Position numbers and translations under genes: made by a program. From contig UCEY01000016.1 in the NCBI GenBank assembly GCA_900471605.1, positions 248,001-312,000 of the forward strand: a stretch of DNA of 64,000 nt. The letters run 5' to 3'. Positions within the stretch are counted from its first letter, which is position 1; every line of letters begins with the position of its first letter. Positions 35,404-43,544 of the stretch are shown piece by piece. This DNA is from Hyphomicrobiales bacterium. GTDB lineage: Bacteria > Pseudomonadota > Alphaproteobacteria > Rhizobiales > Rhizobiaceae. The notes beneath the pieces are model-generated. The model did no database searches, was not told where the DNA came from, and saw only the letters and a program-made list of their open reading frames with translations.

Positions 35404-35644
35404 TCTCGCACACGACGTCGCCAGTGACGAATATGCCCGCCTGTTCCGCATGCTCTCCGCGGTCAACAAGGAGGCGGAATCGCTTCACCTTTCCACGGTC
35501 GTCCACCTGACGAACATGGCTCTTCTGCAACTCTCGCTCGATTGGGAAGGCATTCGCCCCGAGAACGAGAAGAGTGCGAAGTTGAGTGCGATATTCCGCA
35601 GCAAGACCAAGCTGGCGCTCGATGAGGATGGTCCGAGGATTTAG
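35396..35644 (+). CDS. Small helical protein of the YcaO/TfuA cluster, function unknown
   Basis: An 82-residue, predominantly helical protein whose ATG lies inside the last codons of tfuA (8-bp overlap), so it is translationally coupled. It has no membrane segment, Cys or recognised motif; the middle (SLHLSTVVHLTNMALLQLSL) is amphipathic. It may bind the leader peptide or the YcaO/TfuA complex, but this is speculation. The gene converges on the XRE regulator with a 15-bp gap. Confidence 0.65.
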   Translation: MIDLAHDVASDEYARLFRMLSAVNKEAESLHLSTVVHLTNMALLQLSLDWEGIRPENEKSAKLSAIFRSKTKLALDEDGPRI

Positions 35645-35659
35645 AAAGTCAGGATCCGG

Positions 35660-36088
35660 TCACTCGGCCGGCTGCCTCTCGATCTCGGCCTCAAATTCAT
35701 CCATCTCGACTTCCTTGGCGGCAACCGACTGAACCAGCTCCAGGATGCGCTTGCGAAGAAGAGGCTTGGAAATACTCATGAAGGCAGTGCTCATCAGCAA
35801 GGCCTCATGGGTGAAATCGAACTGCGGGTTTTCGAGCTGATTGTCGTTCGACGGTTCGACCGTCGGGATCCGGTCGAAGAATGCCACCATCTCGACCTTC
35901 AGCGCCGTCGCGATCTCCACAAGCTTACCCACGGCGATCCGGTTCACGCCGCTTTCGTATTTCTGGAGCTGCTGAGACGTGATGCCCACGTGGTGGGCGA
36001 GTTGCGGCTGGGTGAATTTCCTTTCCCGCCTGTGGAGGCGGATACGCTTTCCAACTTCCTTGTCGGCTGCATTCGGTGCTTTGCTCAC
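35660..36088 (-). CDS. XRE-family transcriptional regulator
   Basis: A 142-residue regulator with an N-terminal Cro/CI helix-turn-helix at residues 12-66 (RIRLHRRERKFTQPQLAHHV, GITSQQLQKYESGVNRI) and a charged helical C-terminus. The length and layout (HTH, then ~70 residues) match the many small XRE proteins of Rhizobiales. It converges on the YcaO/TfuA cluster and may control that cluster, itself, or an unrelated target. Confidence 0.87.
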   Translation of the reverse strand: MSKAPNAADKEVGKRIRLHRRERKFTQPQLAHHVGITSQQLQKYESGVNRIAVGKLVEIATALKVEMVAFFDRIPTVEPSNDNQLENPQFDFTHEALLMSTAFMSISKPLLRKRILELVQSVAAKEVEMDEFEAEIERQPAE

Positions 36089-36456
36089 AGCAGGACCATT
36101 TCTTCGACGCTGGGTTACTCAGGGTGTTATTCGTATCCTATCATCGACAAGTTGCCGAGTACTCTGCAAGCCTTTTCTATCTTGAGTGGATAAATAAATA
36201 AAACGTCTACTATCAACCGGCCGTTTTTACTGCGTTCGGGATCCTGCGGCGGACACCCTTGGCTGGTCGAGACGGCTTCGGCTTTCGGTTCGCTAAGACG
36301 GCATCGCCGAAAGCGTTGCCTTTTCGGCAACGAAATATGCTAAATATTGTTCTTTATTAGAACGCGACATTGCGCCATCCTCTTCGCAATCCGGCAGTGA
36401 GACCGGCTCTAGTCAAGCGAAAATGTATCAGGCCTTAAGGCCAACAGGGGAACGCT
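36089..36456. promoter_or_regulatory. Divergent intergenic region between XRE regulator and SBP gene
   Basis: A 368-bp gap without a convincing gene. It holds a hairpin GTTGCC/GGCAAC around 36315-36331 and an inverted repeat GTTCT-TTATT-AGAAC at 36349-36363 in an AT-rich stretch, which may be an operator or promoter for the importer downstream. A 67-codon minus-strand frame (36127-36330) is rich in Arg and Pro and looks non-coding. Confidence 0.4.
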
Positions 36457-37491
36457 ATGTCTAATTTCACCATGAATCGTCGCCGTTTTATCTCCAATGC
36501 CGTGGCCACAGGCGGGCTCGCCGCAACCTCCAGCTTCCTCGGCATCACCGCCGGCAATGCCAAGGACGTGGCGAAGGTGCGCATGCAGCTCGGCTGGCTC
36601 GTATCGAACGGCGTCCTCGGCGAAGTCGCCGCCATCAAGAAGGGTTTCTTCGAGGAACAGGGTATCGAGCTTGAGATCGTCCCCGGCGGGCCGAGCGTCG
36701 ATGGCGTTGCGGGCGTTGCATCGGGCCAGTCCGCGACCGGCCAGATCTCGTCGAGCCCGTCCGTCATGCTGGCGCGTTCGGCCGGCCTGCCGGTCAAGGC
36801 CTTCCTGTCCGGTTACCAGAAACACCCCTTCACCTATTTCTCGCTGAAGAACAAGGCGATCAAGACTCCGAAGGACATGATCGGCAAGACGATTGCCACC
36901 CAGCCGACCGCCTTCATCCTGCTGCGCGCGCTTCTCGCCCAGAACGGCATCGCCGAGGATCAGGTGAAGATGGTCAACATGGGTTCCGACATGAACCAGC
37001 TGATCACCGGCCAGGCCGATGCGGTCACCGGCTGGCTCACCAACGTCAACGCCCTCGACGTGCTCGGCGACAACCGCGTCGACATGATGCTCTGGGACAG
37101 CGGCCTGCAGCTCTACGCCAACGTCTACTACACGACCGACGACCAGATCGCCAAGCACTCCGACGTCCTCGAACGCTTCACCCGCGCCGCCGCCAAGGGC
37201 TGGGGTTACGTTCGCAACAATCAGAAGGAAGCGGTCGAGATGCTCTGCTCCGCCTACCCGATCCTCGACAAGCCAAGCGAGCTTCGCGCCGTCGGCCCCT
37301 GCGTCGACTTCTCCTTCGGCCCGACCACCAAGGCCTCCGGCTGGGGCACCATGACGCGCGAGAACTGGGCGGCGCAGATCAAGGCCTATGCCGATCTCAA
37401 GCAGTTCAAGGGTACGGTCCCGACGGTTGACGACGTCGCGAACTTCTCCATCCTCGAAGCCACGACCGACGTTCGTAAACAGGTAGGATGA
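36457..37491 (+). CDS. ABC transporter substrate-binding protein, NitT/TauT (SsuA/ThiY) family
   Basis: A 344-residue binding protein. The N-terminus NRRRFISNAVATGGLAATS is a twin-arginine signal, so it is probably exported folded. The mature part shows MQLGWLVSNGVLGEVAAIKK and FFEEQGIELEIVPGGPSVDG, the start of ThiY/SsuA-like receptors for small nitrogen- or sulfur-containing molecules. It is coupled to the ATPase gene (ATGA). The ligand is unknown but should be the substrate of the catabolic genes downstream. Confidence 0.87.
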   Translation: MSNFTMNRRRFISNAVATGGLAATSSFLGITAGNAKDVAKVRMQLGWLVSNGVLGEVAAIKKGFFEEQGIELEIVPGGPSVDGVAGVASGQSATGQISSSPSVMLARSAGLPVKAFLSGYQKHPFTYFSLKNKAIKTPKDMIGKTIATQPTAFILLRALLAQNGIAEDQVKMVNMGSDMNQLITGQADAVTGWLTNVNALDVLGDNRVDMMLWDSGLQLYANVYYTTDDQIAKHSDVLERFTRAAAKGWGYVRNNQKEAVEMLCSAYPILDKPSELRAVGPCVDFSFGPTTKASGWGTMTRENWAAQIKAYADLKQFKGTVPTVDDVANFSILEATTDVRKQVG

Positions 37492-38312
37492 TGGCCATGT
37501 CAGGAGCGGCGAAGTTGATGCCGAGCGTTCCCTTGACCGAGCCGGCAGCCACGGCGGTTTCGATCCGAAACCTCTCCGTCCGGTTCGGTGACAGGAACAA
37601 CGAATTCACGGCCCTTTCCGACGTTTCCGTCGACATACCGGAAGGCGCCTTCGTCACCATGCTCGGCCCCTCCGGCTGCGGAAAATCGACGCTGCTGAGA
37701 TGCGTCGCGGATCTCGTCCATATCAGCGACGGTTCGATTTCCGTGTTCGGCCAAAGCCCCCAACAGGCCCGCGAGGGCCGCGACTTCGCCTTCGTCTTCC
37801 AGGATGCGACGCTGCTCCCCTGGCGGAACGTGCTCGACAATGTCCGCCTGCCGCTGGAAGTCGGAAAACACGCCCAGACCGGCAATCATGCGGATCCGCA
37901 TGAACTGCTGGCCATGGTCGGACTGAAGGGGCGCGAAAATGCGCTCCCTCACGAACTCTCGGGCGGCATGCGTCAGCGCGTGGCGATCGCCCGCGCGCTG
38001 ATCACCAGGCCGCGCATCCTGTTGATGGACGAACCCTTCGGGGCGCTCGACGAGATCACCCGCGACCGGCTGAACGAGGAACTGCTGCGCGTCTGGCAGG
38101 AAACGGGAACGACGATCCTGTTCGTCACCCATTCCATCCCGGAAGCGGCCTTCCTCGGCCAGAACGTGCTGATGCTCCAGGCCCATCCGGGCCGCGTCAA
38201 GGAGTTCATGAAGGTCGACCTGCCCTTCCCGCGTTCGCTTGCCGTCCGTGACACGGTGGAGTTCATCGGCGTTACAGCGCATCTGCGCCGCCTTCTGGAG
38301 GAATGCCTGTGA
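37488..38312 (+). CDS. ABC transporter ATPase, NitT/TauT family
   Basis: A 274-residue ATPase of the SsuB/TauB family. Walker A GPSGCGKST, Q-loop FVFQDATLLPWRNV, signature LSGGMRQRVAIARA, Walker B ILLMDEPFGALD, switch FVTHSIPEA. The DATLLPWRNV and DEPFGALD wording is diagnostic of this family. It overlaps both neighbouring transporter genes. Confidence 0.92.
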   Translation: MMAMSGAAKLMPSVPLTEPAATAVSIRNLSVRFGDRNNEFTALSDVSVDIPEGAFVTMLGPSGCGKSTLLRCVADLVHISDGSISVFGQSPQQAREGRDFAFVFQDATLLPWRNVLDNVRLPLEVGKHAQTGNHADPHELLAMVGLKGRENALPHELSGGMRQRVAIARALITRPRILLMDEPFGALDEITRDRLNEELLRVWQETGTTILFVTHSIPEAAFLGQNVLMLQAHPGRVKEFMKVDLPFPRSLAVRDTVEFIGVTAHLRRLLEECL

Positions 38313-39136
38313 GCCACGTCGTTTCCTCCGCAGCCAAGACCGGGGCGGATCGCAAGATCGCGCTTCTCGATGCCACCGCCGGTGTGCTCGCCAAACACAT
38401 GCCGGCGATCGCGGCCGCCGTCGGGCTCGTCGTCCTCTGGCAGTTCGTCGTGTGGGCTTTCAAGATCCCGACCTTCATGGCCCCGAGCCCTGTCGATGTC
38501 GCCTATGCCTTCCAGCAAAACGCCGGCATCCTCTGGACCAACATGCTGCCGACGATTCTGGAGGCTTTCCTCGGCTTCGTCTTCGGCAACCTCGTCGCCA
38601 TCCTTCTGGCGATCTGGTTCGTCCACAGTTCGACGGCGGAAAAGGCCTTCTACCCGATCGCCGTCTTCATCAAGGCGATCCCGATCATCGCGCTCGCCCC
38701 GATCCTGGTGCTGATCTTCGGCAACGGGCTGGCGCCGAAAATCATCATCGCCGGACTGATCTGCTTCTTCCCGACGCTGGTCAACATGGTCCAGGGCCTG
38801 AAATCCGCAAGCCCCGCCATGCTGGACCTGATGCGGGTCCTGTCCGCCAGCAACACGGAAATCCTCTGGAAGGTGCGGCTGCCGAGTTCGATGCCGTTCC
38901 TGTTCGCGGCGCTGAAGATCGCCGCCACCAGCAGCGTCATGGGCGCCATCGTCGCCGAATGGATCGGCTCCAGCTTCGGCCTCGGCGCCCTCATCATCGA
39001 GGCGACCTACAATTTCCGCTCGCCTCTGCTCTACGCAACCGTCGTGATCGCCGCGGTCCTTGCCGTCGTCCTGTTCTTCATCGTCTCGGTGGTCGAAGCA
39101 CGGATGATCCGCTGGAAGCCGGCCGGCTCGCACTAG
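38303..39136 (+). CDS. ABC transporter permease, NitT/TauT family
   Basis: A 277-residue permease with an N-terminal helix (AAVGLVVLWQFVVWAF), the family motif FMAPSPVDVAYAF, and the coupling loop LMRVLSASNTEILWKVRLPS. GAIVAEWIGSSFGLG is a further signature. It overlaps the ATPase by 10 bp and completes the importer. Confidence 0.92.
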   Translation: MPVSHVVSSAAKTGADRKIALLDATAGVLAKHMPAIAAAVGLVVLWQFVVWAFKIPTFMAPSPVDVAYAFQQNAGILWTNMLPTILEAFLGFVFGNLVAILLAIWFVHSSTAEKAFYPIAVFIKAIPIIALAPILVLIFGNGLAPKIIIAGLICFFPTLVNMVQGLKSASPAMLDLMRVLSASNTEILWKVRLPSSMPFLFAALKIAATSSVMGAIVAEWIGSSFGLGALIIEATYNFRSPLLYATVVIAAVLAVVLFFIVSVVEARMIRWKPAGSH

Positions 39137-39196
39137 AAGCGAAACCGCTCTCGTCCGACGACGTTACCAGACCCGGTTCTTTGGGAGTTTGAACCA

Positions 39197-40555
39197 ATGC
39201 AACAGACAATTCTTCAGGCGGCGCGCAACGTCGCAGTGGTCGACCGTTCCGATGTGGTAGTGGTCGGTGGAGGACCGGCGGGCATTTCCGCCGCCGTTTC
39301 CGCAGCCCGCAACGGCGCCAAGGTGACCCTTCTCGAACGTTACCCCTATGTCGGCGGCCTTGCCGCCGGCGGCATGGTGCTCGTCCTCGACGACATGATC
39401 AACCAGCTCGAAATCACCGTGCAGGGCATCTGCATGGAAATGATCGAGCGGATGAAGAAATGGGATCTCTGCGTCACCCCGACCGGCCGCGACCGCGAAC
39501 TCGACATCCGCGAGACGCCGGAAGCCTGGCGGCGCTGGGCCCGCTGGGGCCTGTTCGACTTCCACACCCAGTCGATGCCGCACCCGATCTGCTTTTCCGC
39601 CGCCTTCGACCCGGACGGTTTCAAACGCGCCTCCTATGACGTGCTCACGGAAGCCGGCGTGAAGCTCCGCACCCACAGCTGGTTCTCTTCTGCCATCATG
39701 GAAGGCAAGACCATCAAGGGCGTCATCTGCCAGACCAAATCGGGCATGGAAGCGATCCTCGGCGATGTCGTCATCGACACGACCGGCGACCTCGACGTCG
39801 CGGCCTCGGCCGGCGCCTCGCATGTGGAATCCAACTTCATCCTGACCACGGTTTCGCGCTGGGGCGGCGTCGATACGGATGCGGCCGAGCACTTCGAATT
39901 CGAAGAGCCCGAAGCCTTCAAGAAGATCGACCACGAGGCCAAGCGCCTGATCGGCGGCTGCTGGTCCTTCTGGTGGCTGAAAACCCCGCTGCCGGGCGTC
40001 GTCTGGCTCAACTGCCCGCACATGCCGAACCTGTCCGGCCTGAAGACCGAGGACCTGACCAAGGCCGAACTCGAAGGCCGCAACCGCATCGCCCGCCTGC
40101 TCGATTTCGCCCGCGAGAAAATGCCCGGTTTCGAAAAGGCCTATGTCGTCGATTTCGCGCCGCAGACCGGCGTGCGCCAGACGCGGCTGCTGGAAGGCGA
40201 ATATGTCGTCACCAAGGACGACGTCATGAACCGCATCCACTTCTCCGACACCGTCTGCCGCGGCCGTGACTATTACACGCCCTACCGGTCGATGCTGCCG
40301 CGTGAAGTGGACCAGCTGATCGTCGCCGGACGTCACTACTCGGCGACACCGCAGGCGCAGAAATCCAGCCGCGAGATCCCGCCCTGCATGGCCATGGGCG
40401 AGGCAGCCGGCGTTGCCGCCGTCGTGGCGCTCAATGCCGGAACCACCGTGCGGAAAGCCGATATTCGGGCGATCCAGAAACAGATGAGGGCGCAGGGTGC
40501 TGATCCCGGCGACGTGCCCTCCGACAATGCAACATTCCTGGAGGCTGCTGAATGA
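39197..40555 (+). CDS. FAD-dependent oxidoreductase (FAD_oxidored family)
   Basis: A 452-residue flavoprotein with an N-terminal Rossmann dinucleotide site VVVGGGPAGISAAVSAA and the acidic end of the second strand (LLE). The C-terminal ADP-binding part reads QLIVAGRHYSATPQAQ and PPCMAMGEAAGVAAVVA, typical for the FAD-dependent family often annotated with heterodisulfide-like or succinate dehydrogenase-like folds. It follows the importer by 60 bp and overlaps the CoA-transferase gene, so it probably oxidises the imported substrate. Confidence 0.85.
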   Translation: MQQTILQAARNVAVVDRSDVVVVGGGPAGISAAVSAARNGAKVTLLERYPYVGGLAAGGMVLVLDDMINQLEITVQGICMEMIERMKKWDLCVTPTGRDRELDIRETPEAWRRWARWGLFDFHTQSMPHPICFSAAFDPDGFKRASYDVLTEAGVKLRTHSWFSSAIMEGKTIKGVICQTKSGMEAILGDVVIDTTGDLDVAASAGASHVESNFILTTVSRWGGVDTDAAEHFEFEEPEAFKKIDHEAKRLIGGCWSFWWLKTPLPGVVWLNCPHMPNLSGLKTEDLTKAELEGRNRIARLLDFAREKMPGFEKAYVVDFAPQTGVRQTRLLEGEYVVTKDDVMNRIHFSDTVCRGRDYYTPYRSMLPREVDQLIVAGRHYSATPQAQKSSREIPPCMAMGEAAGVAAVVALNAGTTVRKADIRAIQKQMRAQGADPGDVPSDNATFLEAAE

Positions 40556-41709
40556 ACTCTCTACCCCTCGATGGCATCCGCGTGATCGATTTCACGCAGG
40601 TCATGCTCGGCCCCTGCTGCACCCAGACGCTCGCCGACTACGGCGCCGAAGTCATCAAGATCGAAAAGAGCAAGATCGGCGACCTCTCCCGCTGGTCGCT
40701 GGGCTCCGATCCTGATGGCCTCAACAACCCGGTCTTCTGCTCGCTGAACCGCAACAAGAAGAGCCTGGCGCTCGATCTGAAGCTGACCGAAGCCCGCGAC
40801 GCCGTGCTCACCCTGATCGCGGGCGCCGACGTGGTGGTCAACAACTTCCGCCCCGGCGTCATGGAACGCATGGGCTTCGGCTACGAGGACCTGAAGAAGA
40901 TCAACAAGCGGCTGATCTATGCCGTCGGCACCGGCTTCGGCCTCACCGGCCCCTACCAGCACAAGGGCGGCCAGGACATTCTCGCCCAGGCGCTCTCGGG
41001 CGTCATGCGCCGCAAGTCGGATAGCGCCCACCCCACCTCGATCTATGCCACGCCGCTGGCCGACTATTCCGCCGGCATGCATCTCGTCCAGGGCATCCTG
41101 CTCGCCATCCTGCAGCGGGAAAAGACCGGCGAAGGCCAGCAGGTTGCCGTCAGCCTCTACAATTCCATGCTCGCCATGCAGATGCAGGAAGGTGCTGCGC
41201 ACATGATGCGCGAGAAGGACCTCAACTGGGGCGCCTTCCCGCTGACCGGCGTGTTCGACACGACCGACGGCGCGATCGTCATGGTCGGCGCCTTCAAGCA
41301 GAACCCGCTGCAGGACATTTGCAACGCGCTGGAGATCGAGGACTTGTCCGCCCAGCCGCGCTACAAGGACTTCGATTCCCAGATGGCGCATCGCCCGGAA
41401 CTGCAGGCGATCTTCCGCGAGAATTTTGCGAAAAACAGCAATGCCCACTGGCTGAGGCGCCTGGAAGAGGTCGACATCCTCTGCGCCCCGGTGCGCAATC
41501 TCGGCGAGGCGCTGCAGGACCCGCAGACCGTCATCAACAAGATGATCCTCGAAGCCGGAGAGACCGCAGCCGGCCCGATCCGCCTGATCGGTTCGCCGAT
41601 CGACATGTCGGCGGCCCCGGTTTCGGTCCGCATCTCCCCGCCGAGCCTCGGCCAGCACAATGACGAGATCCTCGGTTCGCTGGATGCTCGTCGCGGGGAT
41701 GCGGCATGA
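40552..41709 (+). CDS. CoA transferase family III (CaiB/BaiF)
   Basis: A 385-residue type III CoA transferase. The catalytic Asp is D171 in ATPLADYSAGMH, and the N-terminal signature is IRVIDFTQVMLGPCCTQTLADY followed by GAEVIKIEKS; CoA-binding NFRPGVMERMG lies near residue 98. It would activate a carboxylic acid by transferring CoA from a donor, feeding the enoyl-CoA hydratase encoded next with a 4-bp overlap. Confidence 0.9.
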   Translation: MNSLPLDGIRVIDFTQVMLGPCCTQTLADYGAEVIKIEKSKIGDLSRWSLGSDPDGLNNPVFCSLNRNKKSLALDLKLTEARDAVLTLIAGADVVVNNFRPGVMERMGFGYEDLKKINKRLIYAVGTGFGLTGPYQHKGGQDILAQALSGVMRRKSDSAHPTSIYATPLADYSAGMHLVQGILLAILQREKTGEGQQVAVSLYNSMLAMQMQEGAAHMMREKDLNWGAFPLTGVFDTTDGAIVMVGAFKQNPLQDICNALEIEDLSAQPRYKDFDSQMAHRPELQAIFRENFAKNSNAHWLRRLEEVDILCAPVRNLGEALQDPQTVINKMILEAGETAAGPIRLIGSPIDMSAAPVSVRISPPSLGQHNDEILGSLDARRGDAA

Positions 41710-42482
41710 CCGTTGGATTTTCCGTCGAGAACCGTGTCGCAAGGGTGACGCTCGACCGCCCGGACCGCATGAACGCCGTCGATGCCGCGACCGAAAAGGA
41801 ACTCGACGCGATCTGGTCGCAGATCGAGGCGCGCGACAACATTTCCTGCGTGGTCCTGACCGGCAGCGGCAGCAAGGCGTTCTGCACCGGCGCTGACCTC
41901 AAGGGTGGTGCGACCAAGTCCGGCCTCGAATACTGGGCCGAAAGCCGCGCCAACGGTTTTGGCGGCCTTGCCTTCCGCAAGTCGCTGGACGTGCCGGTTA
42001 TCGCCCGCGTCAACGGTTATGCGCTCGGCGGCGGCTTCGAGATGGTGCTCGGCTGCGATATCGTGATTGCCGCCGACACCGCGAAATTCGGCTTGCCGGA
42101 AGCCCGCGTCGGCCGCATGCCGCTCGATGGCGGCATGGTCATGCTGCAGAGGAAAATCCCCCACAACCTCGCCATGGCCGTGATGCTGACCGGCCGGCAG
42201 TTCACCGCCGCCGAGATGCAGGGCTTCGGCATCGTCAACGAAATCGTTCCCTTCGACGAACTGGATGCGGCCGTCGACAGATGGGTGAGCGATATCGTCG
42301 CCTGCGCTCCGCTGTCGCTGAAGGCGATCAAGCAGACGGTCAACCGCACCGGTCATCTGAGCCCCGCCGAAGCCCAGGGCCTGCGCACCCCCGCGCTGGT
42401 CCGCGCGCTGCAGAGCGAGGACGCCATGGAAGGCGTCACGGCCTTCCGCGAAAAACGCGCTCCGGTTTGGCAGGGCCGCTGA
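41706..42482 (+). CDS. Enoyl-CoA hydratase/isomerase family protein
   Basis: A 258-residue crotonase-fold enzyme. Both glutamates of true hydratases are present, E112 in GGGFEMVLGCD and E132 in GLPEARVG, so hydration of an enoyl-CoA is likely. The oxyanion-hole regions are AFCTGADLKG and YALGGGFE. It is the last gene of the run transcribed with the importer. Confidence 0.9.
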   Translation: MTVGFSVENRVARVTLDRPDRMNAVDAATEKELDAIWSQIEARDNISCVVLTGSGSKAFCTGADLKGGATKSGLEYWAESRANGFGGLAFRKSLDVPVIARVNGYALGGGFEMVLGCDIVIAADTAKFGLPEARVGRMPLDGGMVMLQRKIPHNLAMAVMLTGRQFTAAEMQGFGIVNEIVPFDELDAAVDRWVSDIVACAPLSLKAIKQTVNRTGHLSPAEAQGLRTPALVRALQSEDAMEGVTAFREKRAPVWQGR

Positions 42483-42614
42483 CGCATGTCGCGCAAAAGT
42501 GCGCAGCGGTTTTGCGGTAAGGACATGCATCGGACAAGGAACGGGAGCGTGGCAAGCGAATCCGAAGGATCGCAACACGCTTCTGGCATGGTATGAATTT
42601 CAGGATCTTGGGGG

Positions 42615-43544
42615 ATGAGTATGCACGCCAGTATCCTGAAATATTTCGTCGAAGTCGCGCGCTCGGGCTCGATCCGCAAGGCCTCCGAAGAGCTGCATGT
42701 GGCGACCTCGGCCGTCAGCCGCCAGATCCGCAAGCTTGAGGACGAGCTCGGCACCCCGCTGTTCGAACGTTTTTCCGATGGCCTGCGCCTGACCTCCGCC
42801 GGCAAGGTGGTGCTGAAACACGCCAAGGAAACGATGCACCATTACGAGATCATGAAATCCGATCTCGGCGACCTGCAGGGCAAGCGCACCGGCCGCGTCC
42901 ATATCGCCTGCCTGGACAGCCTCGCGGTGCAGTTCATGCCGGAATTCGTCATGGCGTTTCACCACAGGAACCCGGCGGTCGACTTCCGCATCCGCGCCGA
43001 CAATTTCAACAACATCTTCCATTTCGTCGCCGAAGGCGATTGCGATATCGGCATTACCTTCGATCTCGCCCGCCCGCACGATATCAAGCTGGTGCATGGC
43101 GTGCGCATGCCGCTGATGGTGATCGTCGCCAAACACCATCCGCTCGCTCGCCAGAAAAGCGTGACGCTGCAGGAATGCGCCCAGTTCAAGCTGCTGCTGC
43201 AGCTCGACAACGAGGTGATGAGCTCGATGATCGCCGTAGAGCTCGCCTCGCTCGACCGTGTCGGCCGCACCTTCGTCGCCACCAACAACCAGATGATGCT
43301 CAAACCCCTGATCCTGTCGGGTGCAGGCGTTGCCTTCTTCACCCCGCTCGGCCTCCTGAAGGAATTGAAGGCCGGTGACGTCGTGGCCCTGCCGATCGCC
43401 GGCTCCCGCCTGCAGAACATGGAGGTCGGCATCGTCGCGCCCCATAACCGTCAGCTCACCCATGCCACCGAAGCGGTGATCGAGGCGCTCAGCATCGATC
43501 TCGAAAAATTCAGCAACCAGATCGCGGAGGTCATCAGACGGTGA
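42615..43544 (+). CDS. LysR-family transcriptional regulator
   Basis: A 309-residue LysR regulator with N-terminal HTH (FVEVARSGSIRKASEELHVA, TSAVSRQIRKLEDELG) and periplasmic-binding-like ligand domain. It lies 132 bp after the hydratase, on the same strand, and overlaps the amidohydrolase start, an unusual arrangement since LysR genes are often divergent. It probably controls this catabolic cluster, or the amidohydrolase and itself. Confidence 0.9.
   Translation: MSMHASILKYFVEVARSGSIRKASEELHVATSAVSRQIRKLEDELGTPLFERFSDGLRLTSAGKVVLKHAKETMHHYEIMKSDLGDLQGKRTGRVHIACLDSLAVQFMPEFVMAFHHRNPAVDFRIRADNFNNIFHFVAEGDCDIGITFDLARPHDIKLVHGVRMPLMVIVAKHHPLARQKSVTLQECAQFKLLLQLDNEVMSSMIAVELASLDRVGRTFVATNNQMMLKPLILSGAGVAFFTPLGLLKELKAGDVVALPIAGSRLQNMEVGIVAPHNRQLTHATEAVIEALSIDLEKFSNQIAEVIRR

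Noticed and set aside
36127..36330. 67-codon minus-strand frame upstream of the XRE gene
   Set aside because: Arg/Pro-rich start, no ribosome-binding site seen and no family resemblance; treated as intergenic.
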